This document shows positions 8,894 through 17,795 of a stretch of DNA of 64,000 nucleotides, in pieces. Location of the stretch: positions 3,078,501 to 3,142,500 of the forward strand of contig NZ_CP022203.1 in NCBI RefSeq assembly GCF_002305895.1. The letters are read 5' to 3'. How positions within the stretch are numbered: the first letter of the stretch is position 1; each line of letters starts with the position of its first letter. The DNA comes from Corallococcus macrosporus DSM 14697 (GTDB lineage Bacteria > Myxococcota > Myxococcia > Myxococcales > Myxococcaceae). The position numbers and the translations under genes are program-made. Under the pieces are notes generated by a model. That model searched no databases, was not told the origin of the DNA, and saw nothing but the letters and a program-made list of their open reading frames with translations.

Positions 8894-9390
8894 AGTTCCT
8901 GGTGTCGGTGGCACTCGCGCTGGCGTTGCTCACGCTGGAGTCGGTGGTGGTGAAGCAGGCGGGCCTGGAGCTCGGCCGGATTGACGTCACCGTGGTGCTG
9001 GTGGCGTTCCTGGCCCTGCGGGCCTCGCTGCTGGAAGGGGCCTTCTCCGCCTTCTCGGTGGGGTACCTGCTGGACTTGATGAGCGGGCAGCCCACCTGGC
9101 TGTACACCTTCCTGGCGGTGTTCATCTTCCTGGCCGGCCGGCTGGTGCCCACCTTCGTGGAGGTGCGCGGCGCGCTGCCCTTCGCCATGTTCGCCATGGC
9201 GGCGGACGTGGGCCATTCGCTGCTCGCCACCTTCTTCACCTGGCTGACGGTGAAGGAGGACGGGCCGGGCTCGCAGCTCGCGGAGCTGCCGCTGCAGGTG
9301 GCGCTCACGGGGCTGGCGGCGCTGGCGCTCTACCCGCTCCTGAAGCGCTTCGAGGCGTCTCAGGAGCGGCCCGCGGGGTTGTTGAGGTGA
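8890..9390 (+). CDS. mreD: Rod shape-determining protein MreD
   Basis: 166 residues, almost entirely hydrophobic with about five membrane segments, starting at an ATGA overlap with mreC. The pattern (an N-terminal LALALLTLE helix, then GAFSAFSVGYLLDLMSG in the middle, the typical MreD core) and position between mreC and mrdA give the assignment. MreD is an inner-membrane partner of MreC and PBP2 in lateral wall synthesis. Confidence 0.92.
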   Translation: MKFLVSVALALALLTLESVVVKQAGLELGRIDVTVVLVAFLALRASLLEGAFSAFSVGYLLDLMSGQPTWLYTFLAVFIFLAGRLVPTFVEVRGALPFAMFAMAADVGHSLLATFFTWLTVKEDGPGSQLAELPLQVALTGLAALALYPLLKRFEASQERPAGLLR

Positions 9391-11426
9391 CGCCTCCCAC
9401 CTTGGGCAATACGACGCCGGGGCGCGAGCTCAAGCGGCGCTTCGTGTGGCTGGGCCTGGCCATGCTGATGGGGCTGGGCCTCATCAGCATCCAGCTCTAC
9501 CGGCTGCAGATCACCCGGGGCGAGGAGTACGCCGCCAAGAGCGTGGCCAACTTCGTCAAGGAGGTGCGGCTGCGCGCCGACCGCGGCGTCATCAAGGACG
9601 CGCGCGGCACCATCCTGGTGGACAGCCGTCCGTCCTTCGACGCCTTCATCACCCCGGCCTTCTGCACCGACTGCTACGAGCAGGTCATCCCCCGCCTGGC
9701 GGAGCTGCTCCAGTGGGACGCGGACCAGCGCAAGAAGGTGGAGGACCTGGTGCGCATGGGGCGGCGCAACGCCCCGTTCCAGCCCGTGCCGGTGCGCGTG
9801 GACCTGTCGCGCGACGAGTACGACCGGCTGGCCGCGCGCCGGGACATCCTGGACGGCGTGGAGGTGGCGCCGGTGCCGCACCGGCACTACCGCACCAACT
9901 CCGTGCTGTCGCACGTGCTGGGCTACATGAACGAAATCACCCAGGAGGAGCTGGAGCGCCTCAACGGCGACGGCGCCCGCTACGCGCTGGGGGACTACAT
10001 CGGCCGGCGCGGCCTGGAGCGCTACTTCGAGCAGCACCTGCGCGGCACCGACGGCGTGCGCAAGGAAGTGGTGAACGCGCGGGGCCAGACGATTGAGGAG
10101 CTGAACGACAAGCTGGGGGACAACGCCGTGGTGGCGCCGCGGCCCGGCAGCAACCTGGTGCTGTCCATCGACATGCGGCTGCAGGAGGAGGCGGAGCGGG
10201 CCTTCCCCGGCGTGACGGGCGCGGTGGTGGCCATCGACGTCAACACCGGCTTCATCCGCGCGCTGGTGTCGCGGCCGGGCTTCGACCCCAACCTGCTCAC
10301 CGGCCGCGTGACGCCCCAGCAGATGGCGCTGCTGTCGCGCGACCCGCTGGACCCGATGATCAACCGCGTGGCCGCCGAGCACTACAGCCCGGGCTCCACC
10401 TTCAAGGTCGTCACCGCGCTGGCCGCGTTCAAGTCAGGCGCGTTCCGTCCGGAGACGGTGGTGAACTGCCCCGGCGGCTACCGGCTGGGCGCGCGGACGT
10501 GGCGCTGCCACAAGGACGCGGGCCACGGGCACATGGATGGCTACCAGGCCATGAAGACGTCGTGCGACACCTGGTTCTACAAGGTGGCGGACACCATCGG
10601 CCTGGACCCCATCGGGGAGATGGGCAAGTCGCTGGGCCTGGGCAGCCCCACGGGCGTCAACGTCGTGGCAGAGGTGCCTGGCATCATGCCGACCAGCGCC
10701 TACCACGACAAGGCGTCGCCCGGCGGCTACACCAAGGGCATGGCGCTCAACAGCTCCATTGGCCAGGGCGACAACAACGTCACGCCGCTCCAGCTCGCGC
10801 TGCTCTACGCGGCCATCGCCAATGGTGGCACGCTCTACAAGCCGCAGATGGTGAGCCGCATTGAGAACCTGGACGGGCAGACCATCGAGTCCTTCCAGCC
10901 GGAGGTGGTGCGCAGGGTGGAACTGCCCGCGCCGCACCTCAAGGCGGTCATCGACGGCCTGGTGAAGGTGGCGCACGAGCCCGGCGGTACCGCCTACCGC
11001 GCGCGGATGAACCACATGCGCGACAAGGACATCCTCGTCGCGTCCAAGACGGGCACCGCGCAGGTGGCCCGCCTGGGGGCCATTCGCCTGAAGACGCACC
11101 AGATGAGCTTCTTCGAGCGTGACCACGCCTGGTACGCGGGCTTCGCGCCGGCGGAGAAGCCGGAGCTGGCCATCATCGTGCTCAACGAGCACGGCGGCCA
11201 TGGTGGCTCGGACGCGGCGCCCACCGCGATGGCGGTGTTCCAGAAGTACTTCGACTTGAAGAAGCTGGACGCCACGGCGCCGCCGCCGCGTCCCAACCAG
11301 CCCTACACGCCGTCCTCCGTGAAGCGCGCGCCCCATCCCGACGAGGCGGCGCTGACGCGGGGCGTACGGCCACCGGCCCGGCTTCCGGGCGACGAAGAGG
11401 AACGCGCGCGTGCAACTGCGGATTGA
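9387..11426 (+). CDS. mrdA: Penicillin-binding protein 2 (elongasome transpeptidase)
   Basis: 679 residues from GTG 9387, overlapping the mreD stop as GTGA. One N-terminal membrane helix, a class B PBP dimerisation domain (ADRGVIKDARGTIL, IGRRGLERYFEQHLRG) and a transpeptidase domain with the three motifs: SxxK as S337-T-F-K340, S-C-D-T, and K554-T-G-T. It cross-links peptidoglycan in the cylinder wall together with RodA. A roughly 60-residue Pro/Arg-rich tail after the transpeptidase domain is longer than in E. coli PBP2. The 3' end overlaps rodA by 17 bases. Confidence 0.96.
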   Translation: MTPPTLGNTTPGRELKRRFVWLGLAMLMGLGLISIQLYRLQITRGEEYAAKSVANFVKEVRLRADRGVIKDARGTILVDSRPSFDAFITPAFCTDCYEQVIPRLAELLQWDADQRKKVEDLVRMGRRNAPFQPVPVRVDLSRDEYDRLAARRDILDGVEVAPVPHRHYRTNSVLSHVLGYMNEITQEELERLNGDGARYALGDYIGRRGLERYFEQHLRGTDGVRKEVVNARGQTIEELNDKLGDNAVVAPRPGSNLVLSIDMRLQEEAERAFPGVTGAVVAIDVNTGFIRALVSRPGFDPNLLTGRVTPQQMALLSRDPLDPMINRVAAEHYSPGSTFKVVTALAAFKSGAFRPETVVNCPGGYRLGARTWRCHKDAGHGHMDGYQAMKTSCDTWFYKVADTIGLDPIGEMGKSLGLGSPTGVNVVAEVPGIMPTSAYHDKASPGGYTKGMALNSSIGQGDNNVTPLQLALLYAAIANGGTLYKPQMVSRIENLDGQTIESFQPEVVRRVELPAPHLKAVIDGLVKVAHEPGGTAYRARMNHMRDKDILVASKTGTAQVARLGAIRLKTHQMSFFERDHAWYAGFAPAEKPELAIIVLNEHGGHGGSDAAPTAMAVFQKYFDLKKLDATAPPPRPNQPYTPSSVKRAPHPDEAALTRGVRPPARLPGDEEERARATAD

Positions 11427-12561
11427 GCGGCGGATGGTGCCCCACATCCCCTGGGGCCTCATCTTCTCCGTGCTGGCGGTGTGCGCGCTGGGCATCTGGA
11501 ACCTGGCCTCGGCGTCGCGGCCCCCGCACTCGCCGGTGTGGGGCTCGCAGATGCTGTACCTGGGGGTGAGCATCACCGCGGTGCTGGTGGTGTGCCTGGT
11601 GGACTACCGGTGGATCCAGCGCATGGCGCTGCCCATCTACGTCACCAACATCCTCCTGCTCATCGCGCTGCGCTTCTTCGGGCACACGGCCAAGGGCGCC
11701 GAGAGCTGGTTCGCCATTGGCCCCTTCCGCATGCAGCCCGCGGAGTTCATGAAGATTGGCGTCGTGTTGATGCTGGCCAAGGTCTACCACGACGACTTCC
11801 AGCCCAATGAGCCGTCCTATGGCCTGACGCGGCTGTGGAAGCCGGTGCTCGTCGTCCTCGTGCCCTTCACCCTGGTGCTGGTGCAGCCGGACCTGGGCAC
11901 GGCGATGATGATTGGCCTGTCGTCGCTCACCATCATCCTCTTCGGCAAGGTGCGCTGGTACCTGGTGGCCACGCTGGTGGCGGGCGTGCTCGCCGCGGGC
12001 ATCGTCATCTGGAACGACTACATCCGCGACGTGCCGGAGCCCCGGCCCACCATCGTCCGGCACCACCTGAAGAAGCACCAGAGCCAGCGCATCTCCGGCT
12101 GGTTGGACCCGGAGGCGGACCTGCGCGGCAGCGGCTACCACGCGGCGCAGTCGAAAATCGCCGTGGGCAGCGGCGGCGTGTCCGGCAAGGGCTGGCGCGA
12201 AGGCACCCAGACGGGCCTGCGCTTCCTGCCCGAGCAGCACACCGACTTCATCTTCTCCGTGTGGGCGGAGGAGCACGGCTTCGTCATGTGCATCCTCCTG
12301 CTGGTGCTCTACGGCGCCATCTTCATCTTCGGCCTGGGCGTGGGCTTCAACGCGCGGGACAGGTTCGGCGCCTTCGTCGCCGTGGGCGTGGTGGCCGTGC
12401 TCTTCTGGCAGGTGTTCGAGAACATCGGCATGGTGATTGGCCTGCTGCCGGTGACGGGAATCACCCTGCCGTTGATGAGTTATGGCGGCTCATCCCTGCT
12501 TTCCGTGATGCTCAGCATCGGCTTGCTGGTGAACATCAGCATGCGCCGTCACATGTTCTGA
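11410..12561 (+). CDS. rodA: Rod shape-determining glycosyltransferase RodA
   Basis: 383 residues from GTG 11410. SEDS-family polytopic membrane protein with about ten membrane segments. Key segments are AESWFAIGPFRMQPAEFMKIG, LVQPDLGTAMM, WREGTQTGLRFLPEQHTDFIFSV (read as two adjoining pieces) and the C-terminal LPLMSYGGSSLL. RodA polymerises lipid II into glycan strands and pairs with PBP2, whose gene overlaps it. Last gene of the mre/mrd operon. Confidence 0.96.
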   Translation: MQLRIERRMVPHIPWGLIFSVLAVCALGIWNLASASRPPHSPVWGSQMLYLGVSITAVLVVCLVDYRWIQRMALPIYVTNILLLIALRFFGHTAKGAESWFAIGPFRMQPAEFMKIGVVLMLAKVYHDDFQPNEPSYGLTRLWKPVLVVLVPFTLVLVQPDLGTAMMIGLSSLTIILFGKVRWYLVATLVAGVLAAGIVIWNDYIRDVPEPRPTIVRHHLKKHQSQRISGWLDPEADLRGSGYHAAQSKIAVGSGGVSGKGWREGTQTGLRFLPEQHTDFIFSVWAEEHGFVMCILLLVLYGAIFIFGLGVGFNARDRFGAFVAVGVVAVLFWQVFENIGMVIGLLPVTGITLPLMSYGGSSLLSVMLSIGLLVNISMRRHMF

Positions 12562-12617
12562 GAATTTCCGGAATTTATCCTCGCGAGACGGGCGCAAGCG
12601 TTTCTCGGCGCGCGGCA

Positions 12618-12669
12618 TGGGGTGGTGTATGAATCACCCCACCAACGCAGGTGGAGGGTTTGGCCCTCC
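12618..12669 (+). other. Two small stem-loops between rodA and the PilZ gene
   Basis: TGGGGTG at 12618-12624 pairs with CACCCCA at 12635-12641, and GGAGGG at 12653-12658 pairs with CCCTCC at 12664-12669. They occupy most of the 128-base gap, which also contains the palindromic TTCCGGAA core. They could end the rodA transcript or sit in the leader of the PilZ mRNA; which one is not clear from sequence. Confidence 0.35.
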
Positions 12670-12689
12670 CGGGCAGATGAGGACGCGTC

Positions 12690-13382
12690 ATGCAGAGGAA
12701 GGGTGGCCAGAAGGCAGTCGGGAGCACGCGGGTGGAGGCGCCGGTGCGCGCGCCCGCGCGAGCGCCAGCACCGCAGGCCGCGGCGGTGGCGAAGGCGGCC
12801 CGCCCCGCGGTCGTCCCACCGCGTCCCGGTGGCAACGTGGCGACGGTGAGCCCCGAGCCAAGGCCCGCGTTCTCCCCGCTGATTGAGATGAATCAGGGGG
12901 AGGCCGAGCACCGCCACTTCCCCCGCGCCCAGCTCGCCACGCGCTTCGAGGTCTGGGTGGACGACGAGGCGGGTGAGCGGCGCTTCGAGGCCAGCCTCGT
13001 CTCCGTCAACGTCAGCGTCAGCGGGGCGTTCCTGGAGAGCACCTTCTACCTGCCGCTGGGCACGGTGCTCGGCGTGCGCTTCGCGCTGGAGCCGGACGCG
13101 GCGCCAGTGCAGGCGCGCGCGGAAATCGTGCGGGAGGAGCGGGGGAACGGGCCGGAGGGGCGCAGCGGCTTCGGGGTGCGCTTCCTCGACTTCAGCGGTC
13201 AGACGGAGGTGGCGCTGGCGCGGCTCTTCGTGGGGATGCGGCTGAGGGCCTTCGCGGAGGACTATCTCCAGTCCCAGCGGGCTCGCTCCCTGCCCAACGA
13301 GGTGGAACGCGTGGTGGACGTCCTGGCGGCCTGGGAGCTGCTCAAGGCGACGTCGTCCGTCTCCGACCCCTGGCAGGGCTGA
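12690..13382 (+). CDS. PilZ domain c-di-GMP-binding protein
   Basis: 230 residues from ATG 12690 with GAGG 7 bases upstream. The first 75 residues are a disordered Ala/Pro/Arg-rich extension. A PilZ domain follows (about 75-185): RHFPR gives the RxxxR motif and NVSVSG gives the [DN]xSxxG motif, so the c-di-GMP contacts look intact. The C-terminal 45 residues are helical. PilZ proteins transmit c-di-GMP signals to motility, polysaccharide or gene expression. It lies 128 bases after rodA on the same strand; a link to cell elongation is conceivable but unsupported. Confidence 0.9.
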   Translation: MQRKGGQKAVGSTRVEAPVRAPARAPAPQAAAVAKAARPAVVPPRPGGNVATVSPEPRPAFSPLIEMNQGEAEHRHFPRAQLATRFEVWVDDEAGERRFEASLVSVNVSVSGAFLESTFYLPLGTVLGVRFALEPDAAPVQARAEIVREERGNGPEGRSGFGVRFLDFSGQTEVALARLFVGMRLRAFAEDYLQSQRARSLPNEVERVVDVLAAWELLKATSSVSDPWQG

Positions 13383-13387
13383 TGCGT

Positions 13388-13424
13388 CGGACCGGCCATC
13401 GCCCAGGGCCGTGGGCGGGGGTCC
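13388..13424. terminator. Stem-loop between convergent genes
   Basis: Outer stem CGGACC at 13388-13393 with GGTCCG at 13419-13424, inner stem CGCCCA at 13400-13405 with TGGGCG at 13412-13417. It fills the gap between the ends of the PilZ gene and the AT-hook gene and probably terminates both. Confidence 0.45.
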
Positions 13425-13437
13425 GGTGTGCAGGCAC

Positions 13438-13773
13438 TCAGGCCGACTTGCTGCTCGAAATCTGGCGGCGGCGTTCGGCCTGGTAGTGCGCGGAGCACAG
13501 CCCCTTCGAGCGCTGTTCGCGAGTACAGCCGTCCATCGTGCAGCGGCGGTCCAGGGAAACCAGGCTGGCGCCCGCCATCACCTTCGGGGGACGTCCCCGA
13601 CGGCGGCCAGCGGTGAGCGCGGAGGTGCTGGGCGCGGCGCTCCCCAGCCGGGGCATTCCGTCATTGAGCGCGCGCAGCATGCCGCGGCCAATGGCGTCTC
13701 CCAAGGCTTCGGCCCAGTTCACCATGGCCGGCGTCAGCGGGACGGAGGACAATTCTTTGCGAGGACGTGCCAT
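13438..13773 (-). CDS. Small AT-hook and zinc-motif protein, putative DNA-binding
   Basis: 111 residues. A helical N-terminal half is followed by GRRRGRPPK, an AT-hook core (RGRP flanked by basic residues) that binds the minor groove of AT-rich DNA. The C-terminal third holds CTMDGC and GLCSAHY, a Cys4-Cys...Cys2-His arrangement like small zinc fingers of the CxxxxC-x(n)-CxxH type. AT-hooks are rare in bacteria but known from the myxobacterial regulator CarD. No exact family is recognised. The gene is divergent from ppk2, and the 99-base gap is AT-rich for this genome, so it might act there. Confidence 0.72.
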   Translation of the reverse strand: MARPRKELSSVPLTPAMVNWAEALGDAIGRGMLRALNDGMPRLGSAAPSTSALTAGRRRGRPPKVMAGASLVSLDRRCTMDGCTREQRSKGLCSAHYQAERRRQISSSKSA

Positions 13774-13872
13774 GAATACTCCAGGTGAAAACAGTCAACC
13801 AACACAGACACTGCTCTGCGCCTATTTGGCGGTTGCAGTCATCGCTGTCAATACAACCTTGGAGGGTCTGTC

Positions 13873-14652
13873 TTGACTCGTAAACGATCTCAGAAAATTG
13901 ATGACAAGACTGCAAATGGATACGTATTTCCCGTATGTCCTCACGGCACTGTGACACTCGCAGCGGTCGACCCGTCTGTCTCGGCGGGTGAACACGCGAA
14001 ATATGAGAAGACGCTCAAGGCGCTCCAGGAGCGCGTCTTCGAGCTGCAGATACGCAACTACCTGGCAGGGCAGAAGGCCGTGGTCGTCTTCGAGGGCTGG
14101 GATGCGTCCGGAAAGGGCGGCGCCATTCGCAGGCTGACCACGCTGATGGACCCGCGTGGTTACAAGGTCTGGCCCATCTCCGCGCCCTCCGAGGAGGAGC
14201 AGCGACACCATTATCTGTGGCGCTTCTGGCGCAAGATTCCGGGTGCGGGCGAGGTGTGCATGTTCGACCGGAGCTGGTACGGGCGGGTGCTGGTGGAGCG
14301 GGTGGAGGGGCTCGCGAAGCCCGCGGCGTGGCGCCGGGCCTACGATGAAATCAATGCTTTTGAACACATGCTCACCGCGGACGGTGTGCGGATGGTGAAG
14401 TTCTTCATCCACATCGACAAGAAGACGCAGTTGCAGCGCTTCCGCGAGCGCGAGGCGGATCCGGCCAAGCGCTACAAGCTGGGGCCCGAGGACTGGCGCA
14501 ACCGGGCGAAGTGGAAGAAGTACGAAGCGGCCATCCAGGACATGCTGGACCGCACGCACCGCCCCGACGCGCCGTGGCACGTGGTGCCGGGCAACGACAA
14601 GCGCCACGCGCGGCTGGAGGTGCTGCGCCGCTGCGTGGCGCTGCTGTCGTGA
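13873..14652 (+). CDS. ppk2: Polyphosphate kinase 2 family protein
   Basis: 259 residues starting at TTG 13873 with GGAGGG 6 bases upstream. Hallmarks: Walker A FEGWDASGKGG (K81), PISAPSEEEQRHHYLWRFW, Walker B D132-R-S-W-Y-G-R, and the lid-region RFREREADPAKRYKL. Class I PPK2 enzymes transfer phosphate between polyphosphate and nucleoside diphosphates. The first 30 codons use AT-ending codons unusual here (ACT, AAA, TCT, GTA, TTT), unlike the rest of the gene. Lies opposite the AT-hook gene and converges on trxA. Confidence 0.93.
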   Translation: MTRKRSQKIDDKTANGYVFPVCPHGTVTLAAVDPSVSAGEHAKYEKTLKALQERVFELQIRNYLAGQKAVVVFEGWDASGKGGAIRRLTTLMDPRGYKVWPISAPSEEEQRHHYLWRFWRKIPGAGEVCMFDRSWYGRVLVERVEGLAKPAAWRRAYDEINAFEHMLTADGVRMVKFFIHIDKKTQLQRFREREADPAKRYKLGPEDWRNRAKWKKYEAAIQDMLDRTHRPDAPWHVVPGNDKRHARLEVLRRCVALLS

Positions 14653-14660
14653 GGCGAAGG

Positions 14661-14712
14661 GCCGCGGGGGGCGCGGGGAGCAGGGGGCTCTCCCGCGCGC
14701 TCGGCCCGCGGC
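14661..14712. terminator. Large GC-rich stem-loop between ppk2 and trxA
   Basis: Outer stem GCCGCGGG at 14661-14668 with CCCGCGGC at 14705-14712 and inner stem GCGCGGG at 14671-14677 with CCCGCGC at 14692-14698. Placed between two convergent genes, so a bidirectional terminator is likely; there is no T-run. Confidence 0.5.
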
Positions 14713-14719
14713 GGTGAGG

Positions 14720-15052
14720 CTAGGTGAGGGCCTTCTTCACGGCGTCTTCGATGCGGGCCTTGGGCACCGCGCCGACAATCTGCTCCACCACCTTGCCGCC
14801 CTTGAAGACGAGCAGGGTGGGGATGGAGCGGATGCCGTACTCCTGCGGCGTGTCCTGGTTCTCATCGATGTTGAGCTTGGCGAACTTCATCTGGCCCTTG
14901 TACTCGGTGGCCAGCGCCTCGATGGAGGGCGCGATGGCGCGGCACGGCGCGCACCACGTCGCCCAGAAATCCACCAGCACGGGCTCCTGGGAGTCCAGGA
15001 CCTGCTGCTTGAAATCGCCATCCCCGATGTTCGTCACGTCCGCGCCTGCCAT
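14720..15052 (-). CDS. trxA: Thioredoxin
   Basis: 110 residues from ATG 15052, with GGAGAC just upstream; a longer in-frame opening to 15142 has no ribosome site. Thioredoxin fold with LVDFWATWCAPCRAI (redox pair C-A-P-C rather than the usual C-G-P-C), the cis-proline segment RSIPTLLVFKGG and normal length. No signal peptide, so cytosolic. The CAPC centre may give a slightly different redox potential from CGPC. Confidence 0.95.
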   Translation of the reverse strand: MAGADVTNIGDGDFKQQVLDSQEPVLVDFWATWCAPCRAIAPSIEALATEYKGQMKFAKLNIDENQDTPQEYGIRSIPTLLVFKGGKVVEQIVGAVPKARIEDAVKKALT

Positions 15053-15236
15053 GGTGTCTCCTCGTGCCCTTTCCAGGCACCTCCGCCGCGTCCTGTAGTA
15101 CGCGTCCGGTGGGCCTGCAAGGATCGGCCGGCCATCAGCCAATCTGGCGGCTCAGATGCGGCTGGGTGGCGCTTGTTTCAACCATTTCCCCCAAGCGTCC
15201 CCCTCCGGGAGGGGTGGCTGGTGTAAGCTGGCGGGC

Positions 15237-15617
15237 GTGACGAAGCTCTTCCTGCCCCAGACCCAGCTCGAGGAGTGGGCGCTGGCGGACAAAGCAGACC
15301 TGCGCGAAGGCCGGCTGGTGGTGATGGCGGAGGGCGGCGCCGCCTTCCCCGTCACGCCCGCGGTGCACTTCGTCCAGCTCGTGTCGGGTGAGGACACCCA
15401 GGGGCTGGTGTCCCGGGTGAAGACCGAGGAGCAACTTGCCCGACTGGGTGCCGAGCAGATGGCCGACTCGGTGCTGGTGGGGGACAACGCCTATGAGGTC
15501 GTTCCAGGGTATGTAGCGGAGGTCGCCGCTGGCGGCCCCCGGCCAGGGGGCTCGGAGAAGAAGCCGGACTCCGAGGCGGACCTGCTGGCCGCGTTCATCC
15601 TCAACAAGATGGGCTGA
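15237..15617 (+). CDS. Unknown small cytosolic protein upstream of hem genes
   Basis: 126 residues if translation starts at GTG 15237; an in-frame opening begins at 15156 but that part is unlike protein. No signal peptide or membrane segment. The N-terminal half alternates hydrophobic strands (VTKLFLPQ, GRLVVMAEGGAAFPVTPAVHFVQLV) and the C-terminal 25 residues are acidic and helical. I do not recognise a family. It lies 34 bases before the HemX-like gene on the same strand, so it may belong to the heme biosynthesis transcript. Ribosome site is weak, so the start is uncertain. Confidence 0.68.
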   Translation: MTKLFLPQTQLEEWALADKADLREGRLVVMAEGGAAFPVTPAVHFVQLVSGEDTQGLVSRVKTEEQLARLGAEQMADSVLVGDNAYEVVPGYVAEVAAGGPRPGGSEKKPDSEADLLAAFILNKMG

Positions 15618-15651
15618 TTCGCCCGTCCTCCGTGGTTATGAGCCTGCCCCT

Positions 15652-16467
15652 ATGAGCCACACGCTCGTCTCGCTCGCCTGCCACGCGTATGGCGTCGCCG
15701 CCGTCGTCTACCTGGCCTACCTGGTCCGTCAGTCCGAGGCGCTGGCCACGGCCGGGCGCGTGCTGGTGGGCGGCGGCCTGGCGCTGCACGGCGTGGCGCT
15801 CTTCGAGCTGCTCGGGGCGCAGAGCGGGCGGCCGGTGGGCCTGGCGCAGGGCTTCTCCGCGCTGGCCTTCCTGCTGCTGGCCATCTTCCTGTTCCTGGAC
15901 GTGCGCTACCGCCGCCCCGTCATCGGCGCGTTCCTCACGCCCCTGGCCCTGGCGGCGCTGCTGCCCGGGCTCCTGCTGCAGGGCGGGCAGGCGCCGCTGC
16001 CCCCCGGGGTGCGCCAGCCGCTGCTGCCCCTGCACATCACCCTGGCGCTGCTGGGGCTGGCCGCGTTCGCGGTGGCCGCGGGCGTGGGCGTCATGTACGT
16101 GCTCATGGAGCGGCAGGTGAAGGCCAAGCGCTTCGGGCTCTTGTTCTCCCGGCTGCCCTCCCTGGAGTTCCTGGACACGCTGAACCGGCGCCTGGTGGTG
16201 TGGGGCTTCCTGGCCCTGTCCATCACCCTGGCCACGGGGGCCTTCTTCGTGGGCACCGCGCCGGGCCCCTGGTCCGTGGATGGGAAGACGCTGGCCACCC
16301 TGGTCGCGTGGGCCGTCTTCGCCGCGCTGCTGGTGGCGCGCTCCGTCGCGGGCTGGCGGGGACGCCGCGTGGCCTTCCTCACCATGGCGGGGTTCTGCCT
16401 GGTCCTGGTGTCCTTCCTGTCCTCGTATGACGTGTCGCCCACGGCGGCGGCCATGAGGATGCCGTGA
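15652..16467 (+). CDS. HemX/CcsA-type integral membrane protein
   Basis: 271 residues with about eight membrane segments. Resembles the CcsA/CcmC/HemX group: conserved His in LPLHITLALLGLAAF, VMYVLMERQVKAK, LDTLNRRLVVWGF, and a C-terminal VSFLSSYD. The tryptophan-rich WWD motif of true cytochrome-c assembly proteins is not obvious (the comparable loop reads GPWSVDGKT), which fits HemX better than CcsA. In Bacillus HemX is encoded with hemA and lowers glutamyl-tRNA reductase level; here it directly precedes hemA with a GTGA overlap. Confidence 0.83.
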   Translation: MSHTLVSLACHAYGVAAVVYLAYLVRQSEALATAGRVLVGGGLALHGVALFELLGAQSGRPVGLAQGFSALAFLLLAIFLFLDVRYRRPVIGAFLTPLALAALLPGLLLQGGQAPLPPGVRQPLLPLHITLALLGLAAFAVAAGVGVMYVLMERQVKAKRFGLLFSRLPSLEFLDTLNRRLVVWGFLALSITLATGAFFVGTAPGPWSVDGKTLATLVAWAVFAALLVARSVAGWRGRRVAFLTMAGFCLVLVSFLSSYDVSPTAAAMRMP

Positions 16468-17795
16468 GTATGGAGCTCATCTGCATCGGCCTGTCCCACC
16501 GGACGGCGCCCCTCGACGTCCGAGAGCGGCTGGCGCTGCCGGAGCCGCGCCAGCTCGTGGTGCTCCAGCGCCTGGCCCAGGCGCCCGTGGAGGCGCTGTG
16601 GGTGTCCACGTGCAACCGCGTGGAGGTGTACCTGGCCGCGCCCAGCGCGGAGATGGCCCGGCAGCGCGCGCTGGCGGAGCTGGAGTCCCTGGGGGGCGCG
16701 GCGGCCCTGGAGCACCTCTACGAGCACCAGGGCGAGGCGGCGCTGGTGCACCTGTTCCGCGTGGCGTGCAGCCTGGACTCCATGGTGCTGGGCGAGGCCC
16801 AGATCCTGGGCCAGGTGAAGGAGGCCTTCGAGCGGGGCCAGGGCGCGGGCGCGGTGCGCGGCGAGCTGATGCGCGCGTGCGCGGCGGCCTTCAGCTGCGC
16901 CAAGCGCGTGCGCACGGAGACGGCCATTGGCCGCGCGGCCACGTCCATGGCGGCCGCGGCGGTGCAGCTCGCCAGCAAGGTGTTCGACGGGTTGGCGGGC
17001 AAGACGGTGCTGGTGGTGGGGGCGGGGGAGATGGGGGAGCTGGCGGCGCGTCACCTGAAGCAGGCCGGGGCGTCGAAGCTGTACGTCACCAACCGCACCC
17101 TGTCGCGCGCGGAGGCGCTGGCGTCCGAAGTGGGCGGTCAGGCGCGGCCCTTCGAGGAGCTGCTGGGCCTGGTGGCCGCCGCGGACGTGGTGGTGTGCAG
17201 CACCGCGTCGCCGGTGCCGCTCTTCACGAAGGAGAACGTGGGGGCGCTGGGGCGTGGGCGCCGGGGCCGGCCCCTGTTCATGGTGGACCTGGCCGTGCCG
17301 CGTGACATCGACCCGGCGGTGGGCACGCTGGACTGGGTGCACGCCTACGACGTGGATGACATCCAGAAGTTCGTCGCGGACAACGCCGCGGCGCGCGCGG
17401 AAGAGGCGCAGAAGGCCGGCGTGCTGGTGGCGCAGGAGGTGGCGCGCTTCGTCAAGGAGCGCGCGCTGCGCGAGGGCACGCCGGTGCTGGCGCGGCTGCG
17501 GCAGCGCGCGGAGGCCATTGCCCGCTCCGAGGTGGAGCGCACGCTGGGCGCGCTGGGTGACGGACTCAACGACAAGCAACGCAAGAGCATCGAGGCCATG
17601 GGCCGAGCCATCGTCAACAAGCTGCTGCATGAGCCCACCGCGCGGCTGCGCGCCGTGGGGCCGGAAGGTGAGGGCAACCGGCTGGCCGGCGCCGCCGCCG
17701 AGCTGTTCGGGTTGCTGGAGGAGGAGGTCGGCGCCGCGGCCTCGGCCCCCTCCGTCCTGGCGCCGCAGGTCCAGGCCGCCACGGGAGGCAAGTGA
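16464..17795 (+). CDS. hemA: Glutamyl-tRNA reductase
   Basis: 443 residues from GTG 16464 (ATG 16470 is also possible and matches the family N-terminus [15 protein letters not shown]). Catalytic Cys in [23 protein letters not shown], the NADPH-binding [15 protein letters not shown] and the C-terminal dimerisation domain. It reduces glutamyl-tRNA(Glu) to glutamate-1-semialdehyde, the first committed step of tetrapyrrole synthesis. It draws on the same charged tRNA made by GltX, encoded at 41-42 kb. Its stop overlaps the hemC start. Confidence 0.97.
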   Translation: MSMELICIGLSHRTAPLDVRERLALPEPRQLVVLQRLAQAPVEALWVSTCNRVEVYLAAPSAEMARQRALAELESLGGAAALEHLYEHQGEAALVHLFRVACSLDSMVLGEAQILGQVKEAFERGQGAGAVRGELMRACAAAFSCAKRVRTETAIGRAATSMAAAAVQLASKVFDGLAGKTVLVVGAGEMGELAARHLKQAGASKLYVTNRTLSRAEALASEVGGQARPFEELLGLVAAADVVVCSTASPVPLFTKENVGALGRGRRGRPLFMVDLAVPRDIDPAVGTLDWVHAYDVDDIQKFVADNAAARAEEAQKAGVLVAQEVARFVKERALREGTPVLARLRQRAEAIARSEVERTLGALGDGLNDKQRKSIEAMGRAIVNKLLHEPTARLRAVGPEGEGNRLAGAAAELFGLLEEEVGAAASAPSVLAPQVQAATGGK

